Positions 9,077-18,722 of a stretch of DNA of 64,000 bases are shown here, piece after piece. The position numbers and the translations under genes were made by a program. The stretch's first letter is position 1. Every line of letters begins with the position of its first letter. This stretch comes from Alphaproteobacteria bacterium (GTDB taxonomy: Bacteria; Pseudomonadota; Alphaproteobacteria; Rhodobacterales; Rhodobacteraceae): NCBI GenBank assembly GCA_030425145.1, contig JAUHVK010000007.1, positions 62,001 through 126,000 on the forward strand, given 5' to 3'. The notes beneath the pieces are model-generated. The model was not told the DNA's origin. It was given only the letters and a program-made list of their open reading frames with translations, and did not search any database.

Positions 9077-9802
9077 TCAGGCCACGTCGACCACGATCAC
9101 CGAGATATTGTCGGCACCGCCACCGTCGAGCGCGATCTGCAACAGGCGATCGACTACGGTTTCCAAAGGTTCCGCACGCATCACGTCCTCGATCATCTTG
9201 AACGTGGCATATTTGGTCAGCCCGTCAGAGCAGATCAAGAACCGGTCACCCGGTTCAACCGCGCCGCGCACCTTATCGAGTTCAAGCTCTTCCCCAACCC
9301 CGACAGCACGGGTGATCGCGTTGGATTGAGGGTGGTGTTCGGCCTCGTCCCAGCTCATCTGCCCGGCTTCGACCAGAGGCGCGACCAATGAATGATCCGC
9401 AGTCAGCATTTGGATATTTCCACCGTGCAAACGGTAGATGCGGCTATCCCCGGCCCATATCCCCACGAAATGCCCATTGGCCAGCATAAGGCTGGCAACA
9501 GTGGCCCCGATCGTGGCGACCCCACGTGCATCCGCTTCGGCGCGAATAACGCTGTGGGCTTTCTGAATGGCGTGGCGCAGCGCGTGCATCCGATCTGCGG
9601 CAGGTAAATCGGGTTCGATGGTAGCGATCATGTCGGTGATCAAACGGCTGGCGAAATCTCCTGCCTCATGGCCGCCCATCCCATCCGAGACGACCCAAAT
9701 GTTCTGTTCAGGCAGGGCAAGGACCGAGTCTTCGTTGACCTTACGCTTCAATCCAACGTGGCTGCGGGCGTTGTAGCGGACCCGTGAGGTAACAACATTC
9801 AT
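9077..9802 (-). CDS. pppA: PP2C-type protein phosphatase PppA
   Basis: A 241-residue PP2C/SpoIIE-like phosphatase. The family's metal-binding segments are visible: VNEDSVLALPE near the start, VVSDGMGGHEAGD at about 36-48, GDSRIYRLHGG in the middle, and CSDGLTKY and GGADNISVIVVD near the end. It should dephosphorylate the T6SS FHA protein and oppose PpkA, as in the Pseudomonas and Agrobacterium systems. It is the last gene of the minus-strand T6SS run and overlaps tagF by 4 bases (ATGA), so it is co-translated with it. It converges on ppkA, so kinase and phosphatase end 16 bases apart. Confidence 0.9.
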   Translation of the reverse strand: MNVVTSRVRYNARSHVGLKRKVNEDSVLALPEQNIWVVSDGMGGHEAGDFASRLITDMIATIEPDLPAADRMHALRHAIQKAHSVIRAEADARGVATIGATVASLMLANGHFVGIWAGDSRIYRLHGGNIQMLTADHSLVAPLVEAGQMSWDEAEHHPQSNAITRAVGVGEELELDKVRGAVEPGDRFLICSDGLTKYATFKMIEDVMRAEPLETVVDRLLQIALDGGGADNISVIVVDVA

Positions 9803-10482
9803 AAAATGCTTTCTCTCCAGAGATCAGCGTCCAGATCGAACAAGCCTTGCATGTTCGGTCCGTCCGGTAAACCGTCGCAAACCATCAGACGGCTGTCGTC
9901 TTCCATGAGTGTGCTCCAGACCGTAGGAGACTGGAACGACCGCGCCAACAGGGTGGCGGTGGTGGTGGCAAGCAGTTCATGCGCCGTGGTTCGTGTGCAG
10001 GCGACAACGCTGCCCGGCGTAACTCGGCAATGGGACGTGCTGGCGGCATCAGCGCGGGTGACCGACGCCAATTTTTCCTCTAGCGCGTCTTTACTTATGT
10101 CATCGTCGAGGACCGAGAGCGCGATGGTCTCAAGCGTTTCAAAGGTTTCTTCATCCGCGAAATGTGCGTCGATTACTTTGGCGTCGTCAGGCAAGCTTGC
10201 CATGAGCGTTAAGGGAAAACGCCGTCCGACCCGATCGACCGAGGGCATCAAGACCCCCATGACAGCGCCCTGCCCTGCAACACCCGGTGACAGACCAAAG
10301 CGCCAGATCGGGACTGACATATAAAGTTCGTCCCAGCGCGTGCCATAGGCATGTGCTCCGGACACAAGACAGCGCTGCAGCCATTCGTCCCAGATCGACG
10401 CAAAGCCGGGGGGCGCATTGATGCGGAAAAAATCTCCGACTGAAGGGATCTTGCCAAAGGCTCCGAAGGTTGTGGCCGTCAT
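9799..10482 (-). CDS. tagF: T6SS accessory protein TagF
   Basis: A 227-residue TagF (DUF2094) protein. The family's N-terminal block is clear: FGAFGKIPSVGDFFR at residues 6-20, then WDEWLQR and the WRFGLSPG / GVLMPSVDRVGRRFPLT stretch. TagF represses T6SS after translation in several species by acting on Fha or on assembly. It overlaps the end of tssM by one base (TGATG) and pppA by four. Some bacteria fuse TagF and PppA into one protein; here they are separate but coupled genes. It is cytoplasmic, with no signal peptide. Confidence 0.9.
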   Translation of the reverse strand: MTATTFGAFGKIPSVGDFFRINAPPGFASIWDEWLQRCLVSGAHAYGTRWDELYMSVPIWRFGLSPGVAGQGAVMGVLMPSVDRVGRRFPLTLMASLPDDAKVIDAHFADEETFETLETIALSVLDDDISKDALEEKLASVTRADAASTSHCRVTPGSVVACTRTTAHELLATTTATLLARSFQSPTVWSTLMEDDSRLMVCDGLPDGPNMQGLFDLDADLWRESIL

Positions 10483-13400
10483 CAGAAAGTCTTGGGACAG
10501 CTGAATTTCGAAAGCGCTGGCAGCGCAAACGGATTCAAGACTGATCCGGCCTGAAGTTGGAAAATGGAGATCCGGCCACCCACATTGAAGATCACGCGCT
10601 TTCGGTCTGACACGTTGGTGCGCCGCACCTCTGCCGCGTCAAGCAACCGGAACCACGCCCAAGGCCCATCCTTTTGCAAAACACTCTCCGTGTTCTGCGT
10701 GGGCGGAGTGAAGGTGATACGGGCAAGGCCAACGGCGCCCGGCCAGCTCATGGCCACGGGTGTCGGCGCGCCACCGCGATGGGCAAAAGGCACCTGGCTT
10801 CCGTGCGCTTCGAGCAGGACCGACTCCGCTTTGGGGTCAAGTGCCTGCGGCATCAGCTGGAACTGAATGTTCGCCGATCCACCGGCAAAGAAGGCTTCGC
10901 GGATTTCGGCGGCGTATTGCAACTGTTGCAAGACCGCCGGGCTGATCCCCAGATCAACATCGTTCACCTGTTTCCACGACCACGGCCGCGTGCGGGTGTC
11001 GATATATTGGATCAGGTTTTCATTGACGAAACTGTCGATCAGGCCTGCTGGGCCAAACAGCTTCTGGAAATCCGCCACTGCAACATCGGCCTGTGCCCGC
11101 CGGTTGAACGGGTAGCGATCTGCCAACGCCTGTTCGCAGAATGGCAGAATGGTCGATTGCCAGCGTGCATTGATCCCTGTTCGCGTATTGTCAGACGTGA
11201 TCCCAGACGACCCTGCGCCGATCTGGGTGGCCCAACGCTCCAGCGGGCCATCGGTGCGCGCCGCAGCTTCCTGGAACCGCTGAATGGCGGCACCACCTTC
11301 GCTGCTGGTGGTCGATCCCGAGAAGCTCATCTTGTTCAGTTCTTGATAGAGTTCGGTCAAAAGACCGATCAGTTCGTCCAACTGCGACGGCAAACCCGGC
11401 TCGGGCGGCGTTGTCAGTTGATGCAACCAGACGAAGCGGTCGACGACGTAGGCACCGGGTGGTTGTGGTGCGGCCTCGCCGGACGCAGTTGCGGATTTCG
11501 ACAGCGCCTCAAGCAACAGGCGGGTGCGTGTACTTGTGGATCGTTCGACATCGCCTTGGGCAATCGCGCCAACATCGCTGGCCAGCCCCGCTGCACCATT
11601 GCCGCCACGGTCCTCAGTCAGCTTTGTCTCGTCCGAAATCGCTTCGAGAATGTTGACGATGGGCGACGTCGGGCCGGACAGAACGTTTGTCACTTCAACG
11701 GCATGGCTGAGCGACTCGAGCGGGATGATGTCGATGTCCCCCAGAACGGAGTCATATTGCGAGATGAAATCGTTGTAGTAGAGGTCAAGCACATCACGGC
11801 TTAACGCCGCGAGCGCCTGTTCCGTTTGTTCTGCCTCACCGCGCGGACCAAGCACCCAGCTTTCACGCTGAATTCGGGCTGCGACGCCCAGCGCCTCGCC
11901 AAGGAACACGTTGTTGAACCCGTCATAAGTGAAGATGCCGTCAACGCCATCGCTCAGGGGTTTGCCCGAGGAGCGCACCAGCACCCGCGATACGGCGGGA
12001 CCGCCTGCATCGGTGATCCGCCACGTCGGGAGGGCGACCGCCGCAGGGCTGTTGATGATGCCGTTGTAAACCCGTTGTGCCAGCGGCATTTCCGACAACA
12101 ACGTCTGCACCTGCTCGACCAGTGGACCGTTGAGTTCGATCTGCTGCATCGGCTGATCCAAAAGCGCATTGAGGTGGATTTCGAGGTCCTGCCGGAATTC
12201 CTCGCGCCCGGGACCGGGGAAAGACAGTTCCCAATCCAAAAGCATCCATTCGTGTACAAGATCCTGGTTCATCGGCCCTTGAAGACCCAGCATCAGATAG
12301 ATCTTGAGCGCTTCATAAAGCAGGTCAGGGTTGTTCATGTTGCCGCTGATCTGCTCTTCCAAGCGCAGCAGCAGACGGGGCAACAGACGCTGGTTGAGGG
12401 CGCGTCGGTAGGTCTGCGCCGCCTGCGATCCGATCACCTCACCTTGATAAAGGCCATAGGTCAGACTGCTATCGGGTTCCGGGTCGGAGATAGTGGGGTT
12501 CGCGGGCATATCGCGCAGCACATTCAGGGCCGCCACGACGGGCACCAGATCGGTGTCACCAATCGGGCTGCCGGGAAGAACCGAGGCCGACTGCGAGTAT
12601 TCAGAGGTATGCGCATTGGCCTGCGCAATCAGGTTGCTATTGCCTTGGAATGACCGAACCAAAAGAGCGCCCGCGCCTGTCGCAACCATGATCGTCGCGA
12701 TGATGGCCGCCCATTTGGTGATCTTGTAGCGCCGCTCGACCTTGTCGTCGGCAGAGACAAGACCCGCTTCGTGGAAGATTACGCTTTCGAAGAGACGCGT
12801 CAGGAAATAGGATCGCCCCGCCCCCTGACCGGTGCCGATGGCCTGACGGCCAATCCCGAACGTCCGCGCCATGCTCAGCATGAGGCGATCAATCGGCGTG
12901 CCTTCCTGCGTGCCAGATGTGAAATAAACGCCGCGCAGCATCTGGCGATGCTGGTAACGGTTTTCCTGGAACACTTCGGTCAGGAACGCCTTGGCCACGC
13001 CGCGCATGGAAGCCACCTGAGAAGGGAAGCCCGCAACGAGCGTGCGGCGTTGCGGATCAGTTTCCGTCTGCATCCGTTCCAGCGACTGCATGTTCAGCCG
13101 TTCGAGCAGAGCCGCGAATTCCGCGTCAAAGCCAGCGACGGGCGAGGCTTCCGCCTTGCCTTGCTCGAGCGGGAAGGTGAAACCCCAGACCTGTTCACGG
13201 TCTTCCTTGCCCAGATTGTCGTGGAACTCGGTGAACCCGGCGATCAGGTCGGCCTTGGTAAACAGCACATAGACCGGGAAGCGGACACCCAGCTTTTCCC
13301 GCAATTCGGTGAGGCGGGCGCGCACAGCGGCAGCGTGTCCTTTCTGGGTGATCTCATCCTGAAGCGCGAGATCGCTCAGGCTGATGGCGATGATTGCGCC

Positions 13401-14039
13401 GTTGATCGGCTGACGCTTGCGATGCTTCTTGAGCATACTGAGAAAGCCCAGCCAGCCCGCGTTATCGACCTGCGCATCGCTTTCCTGCGTGGTGTAACGA
13501 CCTGCCGTATCAATCAGAACGGCGTTATTGGTGAACCACCAGTCACAGTTGCGCGTGCCGCCGACACCGCCGATGGCCTGTTTGCCCATCTCGTCGGCCA
13601 GCGGAAACTGAAGTCCGGAATTCACGATGGCTGTCGTCTTACCCGCCCCCGGTGGGCCAATCATGATGTACCACGGCAATTCGTTCAGGTGCTTCCGCCC
13701 GTTCTTGGACTTGCGCAAAGCCGACATCGCCGTTTTCAGCTTGTCCCGAAGCTCTGAAATCTCGCCTGTGACCGCGTCATCATCGGTATCGACGCTGGCG
13801 GCGATTTCCTCGGTCATCTTGTTTTCGCGTTTGCCGCGCGACAGGAAGATGCCTAGACCGATCCCGCCAAATATCAGCGCAAACACTCCGACCACGATAA
13901 GCCGCACCATCACGGATGCGAGGGGACGCGACTGGTCTGTGCCGATCAGAGGGCCGAGATACCAGACAAGCAGCGACAGCGCGAAGGCAGCGAAGAACAG
14001 GCCGAAATATACGGATGTAAAGAAGCGCAATACCTTCAT
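10482..14039 (-). CDS. tssM: T6SS membrane complex protein TssM (IcmF)
   Basis: A 1185-residue inner-membrane protein. Two N-terminal helices (about 8-28 and 43-66) are followed by a cytoplasmic NTPase-like domain with Walker A GPPGAGKT (128-135). A third helix (about 440-462) leads to the large periplasmic region typical of IcmF. Length matches the family. TssM forms the membrane complex with TssL. The usual outer-membrane lipoprotein partner TssJ is not encoded here, as in other alphaproteobacterial T6SS loci. It overlaps tssL by 4 bases at its start and tagF by 1 base at its end. Confidence 0.95.
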   Translation of the reverse strand: MKVLRFFTSVYFGLFFAAFALSLLVWYLGPLIGTDQSRPLASVMVRLIVVGVFALIFGGIGLGIFLSRGKRENKMTEEIAASVDTDDDAVTGEISELRDKLKTAMSALRKSKNGRKHLNELPWYIMIGPPGAGKTTAIVNSGLQFPLADEMGKQAIGGVGGTRNCDWWFTNNAVLIDTAGRYTTQESDAQVDNAGWLGFLSMLKKHRKRQPINGAIIAISLSDLALQDEITQKGHAAAVRARLTELREKLGVRFPVYVLFTKADLIAGFTEFHDNLGKEDREQVWGFTFPLEQGKAEASPVAGFDAEFAALLERLNMQSLERMQTETDPQRRTLVAGFPSQVASMRGVAKAFLTEVFQENRYQHRQMLRGVYFTSGTQEGTPIDRLMLSMARTFGIGRQAIGTGQGAGRSYFLTRLFESVIFHEAGLVSADDKVERRYKITKWAAIIATIMVATGAGALLVRSFQGNSNLIAQANAHTSEYSQSASVLPGSPIGDTDLVPVVAALNVLRDMPANPTISDPEPDSSLTYGLYQGEVIGSQAAQTYRRALNQRLLPRLLLRLEEQISGNMNNPDLLYEALKIYLMLGLQGPMNQDLVHEWMLLDWELSFPGPGREEFRQDLEIHLNALLDQPMQQIELNGPLVEQVQTLLSEMPLAQRVYNGIINSPAAVALPTWRITDAGGPAVSRVLVRSSGKPLSDGVDGIFTYDGFNNVFLGEALGVAARIQRESWVLGPRGEAEQTEQALAALSRDVLDLYYNDFISQYDSVLGDIDIIPLESLSHAVEVTNVLSGPTSPIVNILEAISDETKLTEDRGGNGAAGLASDVGAIAQGDVERSTSTRTRLLLEALSKSATASGEAAPQPPGAYVVDRFVWLHQLTTPPEPGLPSQLDELIGLLTELYQELNKMSFSGSTTSSEGGAAIQRFQEAAARTDGPLERWATQIGAGSSGITSDNTRTGINARWQSTILPFCEQALADRYPFNRRAQADVAVADFQKLFGPAGLIDSFVNENLIQYIDTRTRPWSWKQVNDVDLGISPAVLQQLQYAAEIREAFFAGGSANIQFQLMPQALDPKAESVLLEAHGSQVPFAHRGGAPTPVAMSWPGAVGLARITFTPPTQNTESVLQKDGPWAWFRLLDAAEVRRTNVSDRKRVIFNVGGRISIFQLQAGSVLNPFALPALSKFSCPKTF

Positions 14040-15487
14040 GCCTCGTTCTCCCGCACCAGAACCACTTCAATCCGTCGGTTGGTCGCCCGTCCTTCCGCCG
14101 TGCTGTTGTCGGCAATCGGTTCGGCGTCTGCCCGTCCTTCGGCACTCAGACGCGCGTCTTCATCAATCTTGTCGGACATCTTGGTCATCACAGACTTCGC
14201 CCGGGCCAGCGACAGATGCATGTTGGAGGGGAACCGGGAGGATCGGATCGGTACATTGTCCGAATGCCCGACAATAATCACCTTGCCAGGTTCATCGTTC
14301 AGTGCCGTGGCTATTCGGTCGATTATTTCGTGAAAGCGTTCAACAAGCACGTCCGAGCCGGACCCGAACATACCCGATCCCGCAATGCGGATTACCAGCG
14401 TGTTGCCCTGACCGAAAACCTTCACCAGACCTTCGTCAATTTCCGGCTTGAGGAAGGTGACGAATTTCTCAAGCTGTTCGGCCTGCGTGTCGACCGGTGG
14501 CGGCGGTGGCGGTGGCGGTGCACGACGTTCCAGTTCCGCCACCGGTCCCGCTTCAATGATCGACAACTGACCGATCAGGTTTTCAGTGCGGTTCGACAGC
14601 ACGTAGCTGAGGCTCGCGAATTCGCTGATAAGCAACAACCCGGTCACGCCCAGCGCGATCCAAACCGGCTTCCACGCGGACAGGGCACGGTAAGGTTTGT
14701 CCACACCTTTCCAGTTCGGCGACAAATCCCGTTCCATCGCTCCACGCTGGGCGCGGATCACCGAGGCCAAACCAGCACGAATGCGCATGTGCTTGTCGGG
14801 ACCACCCTGCTCCACGCGCAATCGGCCTTCGAACCCGAGAGACAGGCACATGTACATGAATTCGAGCAGGTCGATATTGTTTGCAGGCTCTTTCTCGAGC
14901 CGTGCGAGAAGGTCATAGAAACGGTCCCCGCCCACCGTCTCGCGGTGGAAGGTGCCGACCATGGATTGCAGACCCCAACTGGATTGCCCGCCCCAAGGTG
15001 TATTCAGCACCACGTCGTCGAGCGTTGCGCATAGCGAATAGCGCGCGGCCTTGACCGTCTGGGCCGGGATGCCCGCCTGAAGCGCGCGGTTCTCAAAGGC
15101 GCGCACTTCGGACACGACAGACTGGCGCAGCTTATCGGCATCCATATGCTGCGCCCGGTTGCGAATGCGGCTTATCAGAGAAAACAGCGGCGCGGCACAG
15201 GCATTGAGCCGGTTCATACCTGTAAGAACCTGTTCCACCTCCTGCTGTTGGGCACGCGGCGCGCTGGTCTCTGCCATGCCTGCAGCGGCCGGTATCCCGA
15301 ATGTGTCTACCGGGGCGGCCTGCGGTTCAGCCGGGGCTTGAGGCGCGGGCTGCTGCGGCTGCGCGGGCTGCGCATATGTCGGTTGCGGCGGAACCTGCGG
15401 GCTGGCCGAGCGGCGCCCTCCCGGATTGGGCTTGATGACCGTTCTATCGGTGTCGTCCGGTTCGGCAAACGGGTCTTCGTCAGACAT
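14036..15487 (-). CDS. tssL: T6SS membrane protein TssL with C-terminal OmpA domain
   Basis: A 483-residue fusion. It begins with a Pro/Gln-rich tail, then a DotU domain (about 75-265), one membrane helix (about 270-292), a proline run and a C-terminal OmpA-like domain (about 340-480; IIVGHSDNVPI and NRRIEVVL). Such extended TssL proteins bind peptidoglycan directly. This matters because TssJ is missing here, so TssL is the likely wall anchor of the membrane complex (inference from known systems). The start ATG is preceded by an AAGAGG-like site, and tssK lies 15 bases upstream. Confidence 0.93.
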   Translation of the reverse strand: MSDEDPFAEPDDTDRTVIKPNPGGRRSASPQVPPQPTYAQPAQPQQPAPQAPAEPQAAPVDTFGIPAAAGMAETSAPRAQQQEVEQVLTGMNRLNACAAPLFSLISRIRNRAQHMDADKLRQSVVSEVRAFENRALQAGIPAQTVKAARYSLCATLDDVVLNTPWGGQSSWGLQSMVGTFHRETVGGDRFYDLLARLEKEPANNIDLLEFMYMCLSLGFEGRLRVEQGGPDKHMRIRAGLASVIRAQRGAMERDLSPNWKGVDKPYRALSAWKPVWIALGVTGLLLISEFASLSYVLSNRTENLIGQLSIIEAGPVAELERRAPPPPPPPPVDTQAEQLEKFVTFLKPEIDEGLVKVFGQGNTLVIRIAGSGMFGSGSDVLVERFHEIIDRIATALNDEPGKVIIVGHSDNVPIRSSRFPSNMHLSLARAKSVMTKMSDKIDEDARLSAEGRADAEPIADNSTAEGRATNRRIEVVLVRENEA

Positions 15488-15502
15488 CGCAACAGCCTCT
15501 TC

Positions 15503-16843
15503 TTAACTATTTCTGATCGCCCACAGTTCCATATCCAGTCCCGGGTACTGTCCTGACACATGCACGGCGATGCCGCCCGATGTTGTCATTTTGCCCCAGT
15601 ACGGGCTGTCTGCGTCGAGTTCAAAATACACTTTGCCTGCCTGGTACGGCACCTGTCGTGGTGCGACCGGAAGCGGTCTCAATGTGATGCCCGGCAGGGC
15701 TGAATTGACCAGTTGCCGGATTTCTTCGACCGGACCGATCTTGGACTGCCCCGCGAAATGGCGGCGGATGTCCTCGGCAGGAACCTCGGCTTTGACGGCC
15801 AATACAAACCCTGCGGTCGACAGCAGTTTGCGATCTGCGATGAGCCCCACGCTGATGCCGTATTTCCTTTCTTCGAGCGAGATCAGCACCGCCGACTGCT
15901 CCAGAACAGCGCTCAGGTATTGGCGAAGGACCCGGATCACCGGCATGAATGTCGCCGGTTGGTCGTCATGTTTGTAGGGCGGCAGCTTCGGCACTTCCTT
16001 GTTTTCGGCCATGAAGGACGCAAGTTCTCCGGCCAAGACAACGCAAGCGCGATAGACCGCTTCGGGATGGACGTTTTCGATATTGGTGAAGTGACGGAAC
16101 AGCGGCAGGGCCTTGTTCACGGTCATCAAGAGCAGGAAGTCGGAAATGTCGGCCGTTCCCCGCGCCGGACCACTTTCTGACAAGCGCCCGGCAAGGGCAG
16201 TCATCCGGTGTGAGAGCAGACCTTCCAGTTCGCTGACAAAGCCAGCCAACGCAGGTGCCGCGCGGATATCGACGCAGCTTGGAATAAAGGCACGGTCCAG
16301 CAGGATTTCCTTGTCCGGTCGGACCTCGATGATCTTGGCGATCGGGATCACCAGCATATCGGCCAGGTCATCCACCTCGAGAGCGAATTGCAGGCGCAGT
16401 TTGCCGACCCCGACAGTGACGCCTTTCTTGACCGCGCCCATCACATCCGTGATTTCGATTTCCGCTGGCTTCAGGCGACTGGCCGAGTTTCCACTGTCGG
16501 TCAGGTCAACCTCGGTCGCCCCTTGCCGCCTTTGCGGAATGGTCAGGACCACGACGCAGTCCTTGATGTTTTCCGGCACTTCGAGCGAGGGCGGGTGATC
16601 CTCGGCCTGAGGCACGCGGAACACGGTTCCATCTTGCGTTAGTCCAGCGCATGACTTGACCGCAAACTTGCCGATCTTCAGCGCCTCGTCGTCAATCTCA
16701 AGCTCACTAAAACCCCAGGCATAGGGCGTCACACGGCGCGCAAGCCCTGCAATCAGCGCTTCGGTGTAACGATCAGCTTGCTGGAAATGGTGCGGCTGTA
16801 AGAACAACCCCTCCGTCCACAGCACCTTATTGTCCCAGGACAC
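15503..16843 (-). CDS. tssK: T6SS baseplate protein TssK
   Basis: A 446-residue TssK, recognised by the N-terminal block VLWTEGLFLQPHHFQQADR (about residues 7-25), which is a hallmark of the family. TssK trimers connect the baseplate to the TssL/TssM membrane complex. The start is GTG at 16843 with a GGGAG site nine bases upstream. The gene lies 37 bases after fha and 15 bases before tssL in the same run. Length is normal and I see no insertion. Confidence 0.95.
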   Translation of the reverse strand: MSWDNKVLWTEGLFLQPHHFQQADRYTEALIAGLARRVTPYAWGFSELEIDDEALKIGKFAVKSCAGLTQDGTVFRVPQAEDHPPSLEVPENIKDCVVVLTIPQRRQGATEVDLTDSGNSASRLKPAEIEITDVMGAVKKGVTVGVGKLRLQFALEVDDLADMLVIPIAKIIEVRPDKEILLDRAFIPSCVDIRAAPALAGFVSELEGLLSHRMTALAGRLSESGPARGTADISDFLLLMTVNKALPLFRHFTNIENVHPEAVYRACVVLAGELASFMAENKEVPKLPPYKHDDQPATFMPVIRVLRQYLSAVLEQSAVLISLEERKYGISVGLIADRKLLSTAGFVLAVKAEVPAEDIRRHFAGQSKIGPVEEIRQLVNSALPGITLRPLPVAPRQVPYQAGKVYFELDADSPYWGKMTTSGGIAVHVSGQYPGLDMELWAIRNS

Positions 16844-16880
16844 GTTCAGAAACTCCCGTCGTCGTCGCGTGTAGCCACGC

Positions 16881-18404
16881 TTATTTTAATCTATCGAGCT
16901 GGTCCTTATACGCGCGGGCGAACTCGCGGCTGAACAACTCGTGGAAATCATTTTCGGCCTGATCGGAAATCTGCGCGAACATCTTTTCGTATACTTCCCA
17001 GTACCTAGCCTTCTTACCCTTAAACATACTACCAATCGCAGAGGATGTCTCAATCTGACCTGCGAGCACCTCTGGATCAAGCTTGGCGAGCACTCCTTTG
17101 ATTGCGGCTTCCATACCTGTGACCATCGCAATCTCATGCGCCTTGATGTCATCGAGCGCTTGTTCGGTGGCAGTCTCCGAACTGAGATAGCCCTTGGCCT
17201 TTGGTTTCACCAAAGCCGTCACCGCATCGTCTTCGCTGAGCGAGAACTTGAGCGGGTTGTTTCCACCAGACGCAATCATTGTCTGGTCGATGCGGAACTC
17301 GGACTTGATCGAGGTGCGCGTCATAAGGATTTCACGCAGTCCAACGATCATCGTCCGCATCACGCGCCCCATGCGCGTCATCGCGCGCTCCAGGTCGGCA
17401 TCATCAATGACAAGGTCTTCCACATCCAAAGCCGCGACGAAAGCGCGAGCCGCGGATTGGTCGCCAGCGGCGATCGGCGGTTGCGGGGCCTGGGTTGGCG
17501 CTGCCGGTTCTTGCACTGGAGGTGGCGGCGCGGCGACCGAAACCTTTGTCGCCGCCTCTTCCGGCGCAGGTTCGGGTTCTTCAACCTCAGGGATGGGTGC
17601 CGGTTCGGGCGCGGGTTCAACCGCTTCCGGAGCGGCCTCAATCACGGGATCGGCTGGCGGAGCGGCAACCGGAGGCTCTTCCTGTTTGGGCGGAATGGCG
17701 TCATCCGTGGGCGCAAGAAAATCGTCCCAATCGTCAGGGATCAGACCCGGACTGCTTTTCCCGGAGGGAGAAAAGTTGTCCGTTACAGAAGGGTTGTGCA
17801 TCGGAAGCGATGCCCCCTCCCCTTCGCGCCCATCTTTGGGTTTCTGGAAAAACGCGTCTTCTTCCTCGCCCAATGGCGGCAAGAGATCGTCAATGGGATC
17901 TGTCGCGCTGATGCCTTTTGGTCCAGTTGGCCCACCGTCCGCGCCCAGCAGATCGTCCAAGAAATCGCCACCCGGTTCAGGATCGTCCAGAAGCGCCATC
18001 GGATCAGGCGCATTTGCGGCATTGCCGTGAGACAAACCGGAATGTGTCTGCTGAGGTGCAACCAGGTCGTCAAGATCGGGCAGTTCCTGACCGATTTCGA
18101 CGATCAACTCATAGCCACCGGCCGATAAAACGTCGCCGTTGTTCAAGGTGGTCGGTGTGCGCCCCAGAGGCGCTTTGGAGTAATTCAGAAAGGTGCCGTT
18201 GGTCGAGAAATCGACGATGACGATTTTTCCGTTGTGGTCTTCGATGACGAAATGGCTCTTCGACAACATGCGATCCGGGTCCGGCAGAACAAGATTATTG
18301 CCAGGTCCACGACCCACCGTCAGGCTACCCCCTTTCATCTGAACCGGACGCCCATCGCCCGGAACCATACCGGAGGATTGGAATTTCAGTGTCACCGTCT
18401 TCAA
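16881..18404 (-). CDS. tagH: T6SS FHA-domain protein (TagH/Fha)
   Basis: A 507-residue protein with an N-terminal FHA domain (about 1-110: GRGPGNNLVLPD, SKSHFVIE, STNGTFLN), a long Pro/Glu/Ala-rich linker (about 130-320) and a C-terminal conserved domain of the T6SS FHA family (about 325-505). FHA domains bind phosphothreonine. In T6SS this protein is the target of PpkA and PppA and triggers secretion. The start is an unusual TTG at 18404, supported by GGGAGG nine bases upstream and by the reading MKTVTLKFQ. The next in-frame start (GTG, three codons later) is the alternative. It lies 6 bases after the PAAR gene. Confidence 0.9.
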   Translation of the reverse strand: MKTVTLKFQSSGMVPGDGRPVQMKGGSLTVGRGPGNNLVLPDPDRMLSKSHFVIEDHNGKIVIVDFSTNGTFLNYSKAPLGRTPTTLNNGDVLSAGGYELIVEIGQELPDLDDLVAPQQTHSGLSHGNAANAPDPMALLDDPEPGGDFLDDLLGADGGPTGPKGISATDPIDDLLPPLGEEEDAFFQKPKDGREGEGASLPMHNPSVTDNFSPSGKSSPGLIPDDWDDFLAPTDDAIPPKQEEPPVAAPPADPVIEAAPEAVEPAPEPAPIPEVEEPEPAPEEAATKVSVAAPPPPVQEPAAPTQAPQPPIAAGDQSAARAFVAALDVEDLVIDDADLERAMTRMGRVMRTMIVGLREILMTRTSIKSEFRIDQTMIASGGNNPLKFSLSEDDAVTALVKPKAKGYLSSETATEQALDDIKAHEIAMVTGMEAAIKGVLAKLDPEVLAGQIETSSAIGSMFKGKKARYWEVYEKMFAQISDQAENDFHELFSREFARAYKDQLDRLK

Positions 18405-18421
18405 GTTTGGTCAGCCTCCCA
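18404..18421 (-). promoter_or_regulatory. ribosome binding site deciding the TTG start of the FHA gene
   Basis: On the minus strand GGGAGG (18415-18420) precedes TTG (18402-18404) by about nine bases and overlaps the end of the PAAR gene. No ATG fits this spacing. Confidence 0.6.
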
Positions 18422-18722
18422 CCAGCACAGTGAATTCGCCCTTCATGATCATCCCGCCACAAGCAACGTTATCTCCGATACGTGCAGCTGGCATCTTCCC
18501 GATAATGACTGTGGTCGATCCTTTGATGATTGGATGCGGAAAAGCCGGACCTGCCATGTCCAAGATCCGCGCCGCCGGAAATTTTCCGACGATAACGGTT
18601 GTGCAACATGGGGGAATGATCGGAATTCCGGGTATCGGCACCGGCAAGGGCGGCGTAGGGGGCGGCAAAGGCGTGAAGCACGCATGGAAATCCAGCACTC
18701 TGGCTTGCGGTGGCCCTGGCAT
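18411..18722 (-). CDS. PAAR-domain spike-tip protein
   Basis: A 103-residue protein made almost only of a PAAR domain: a proline-rich N-terminus followed by repeated short strands (TTVIVGKFPAARILD, then TTVIIGKMPAARIGD) and the closing FTVLVGG. PAAR proteins cap the VgrG needle and may bind effectors. There is no C-terminal toxin extension, so this PAAR is a simple tip. It directly abuts the stop codon of the gene at 18723-19322 and lies two genes after vgrG, so tip and spike are co-expressed. Confidence 0.92.
   Translation of the reverse strand: MPGPPQARVLDFHACFTPLPPPTPPLPVPIPGIPIIPPCCTTVIVGKFPAARILDMAGPAFPHPIIKGSTTVIIGKMPAARIGDNVACGGMIMKGEFTVLVGG

Noticed and set aside
10674-11804. Long plus-strand frame opposite tssM
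   Set aside because: Antisense shadow of a clear TssM; no ribosome site and no protein pattern.
16941-18128. Long plus-strand frame opposite the FHA gene
   Set aside because: Mirrors the low-complexity linker of the FHA protein; Arg/Phe-rich with no domain.
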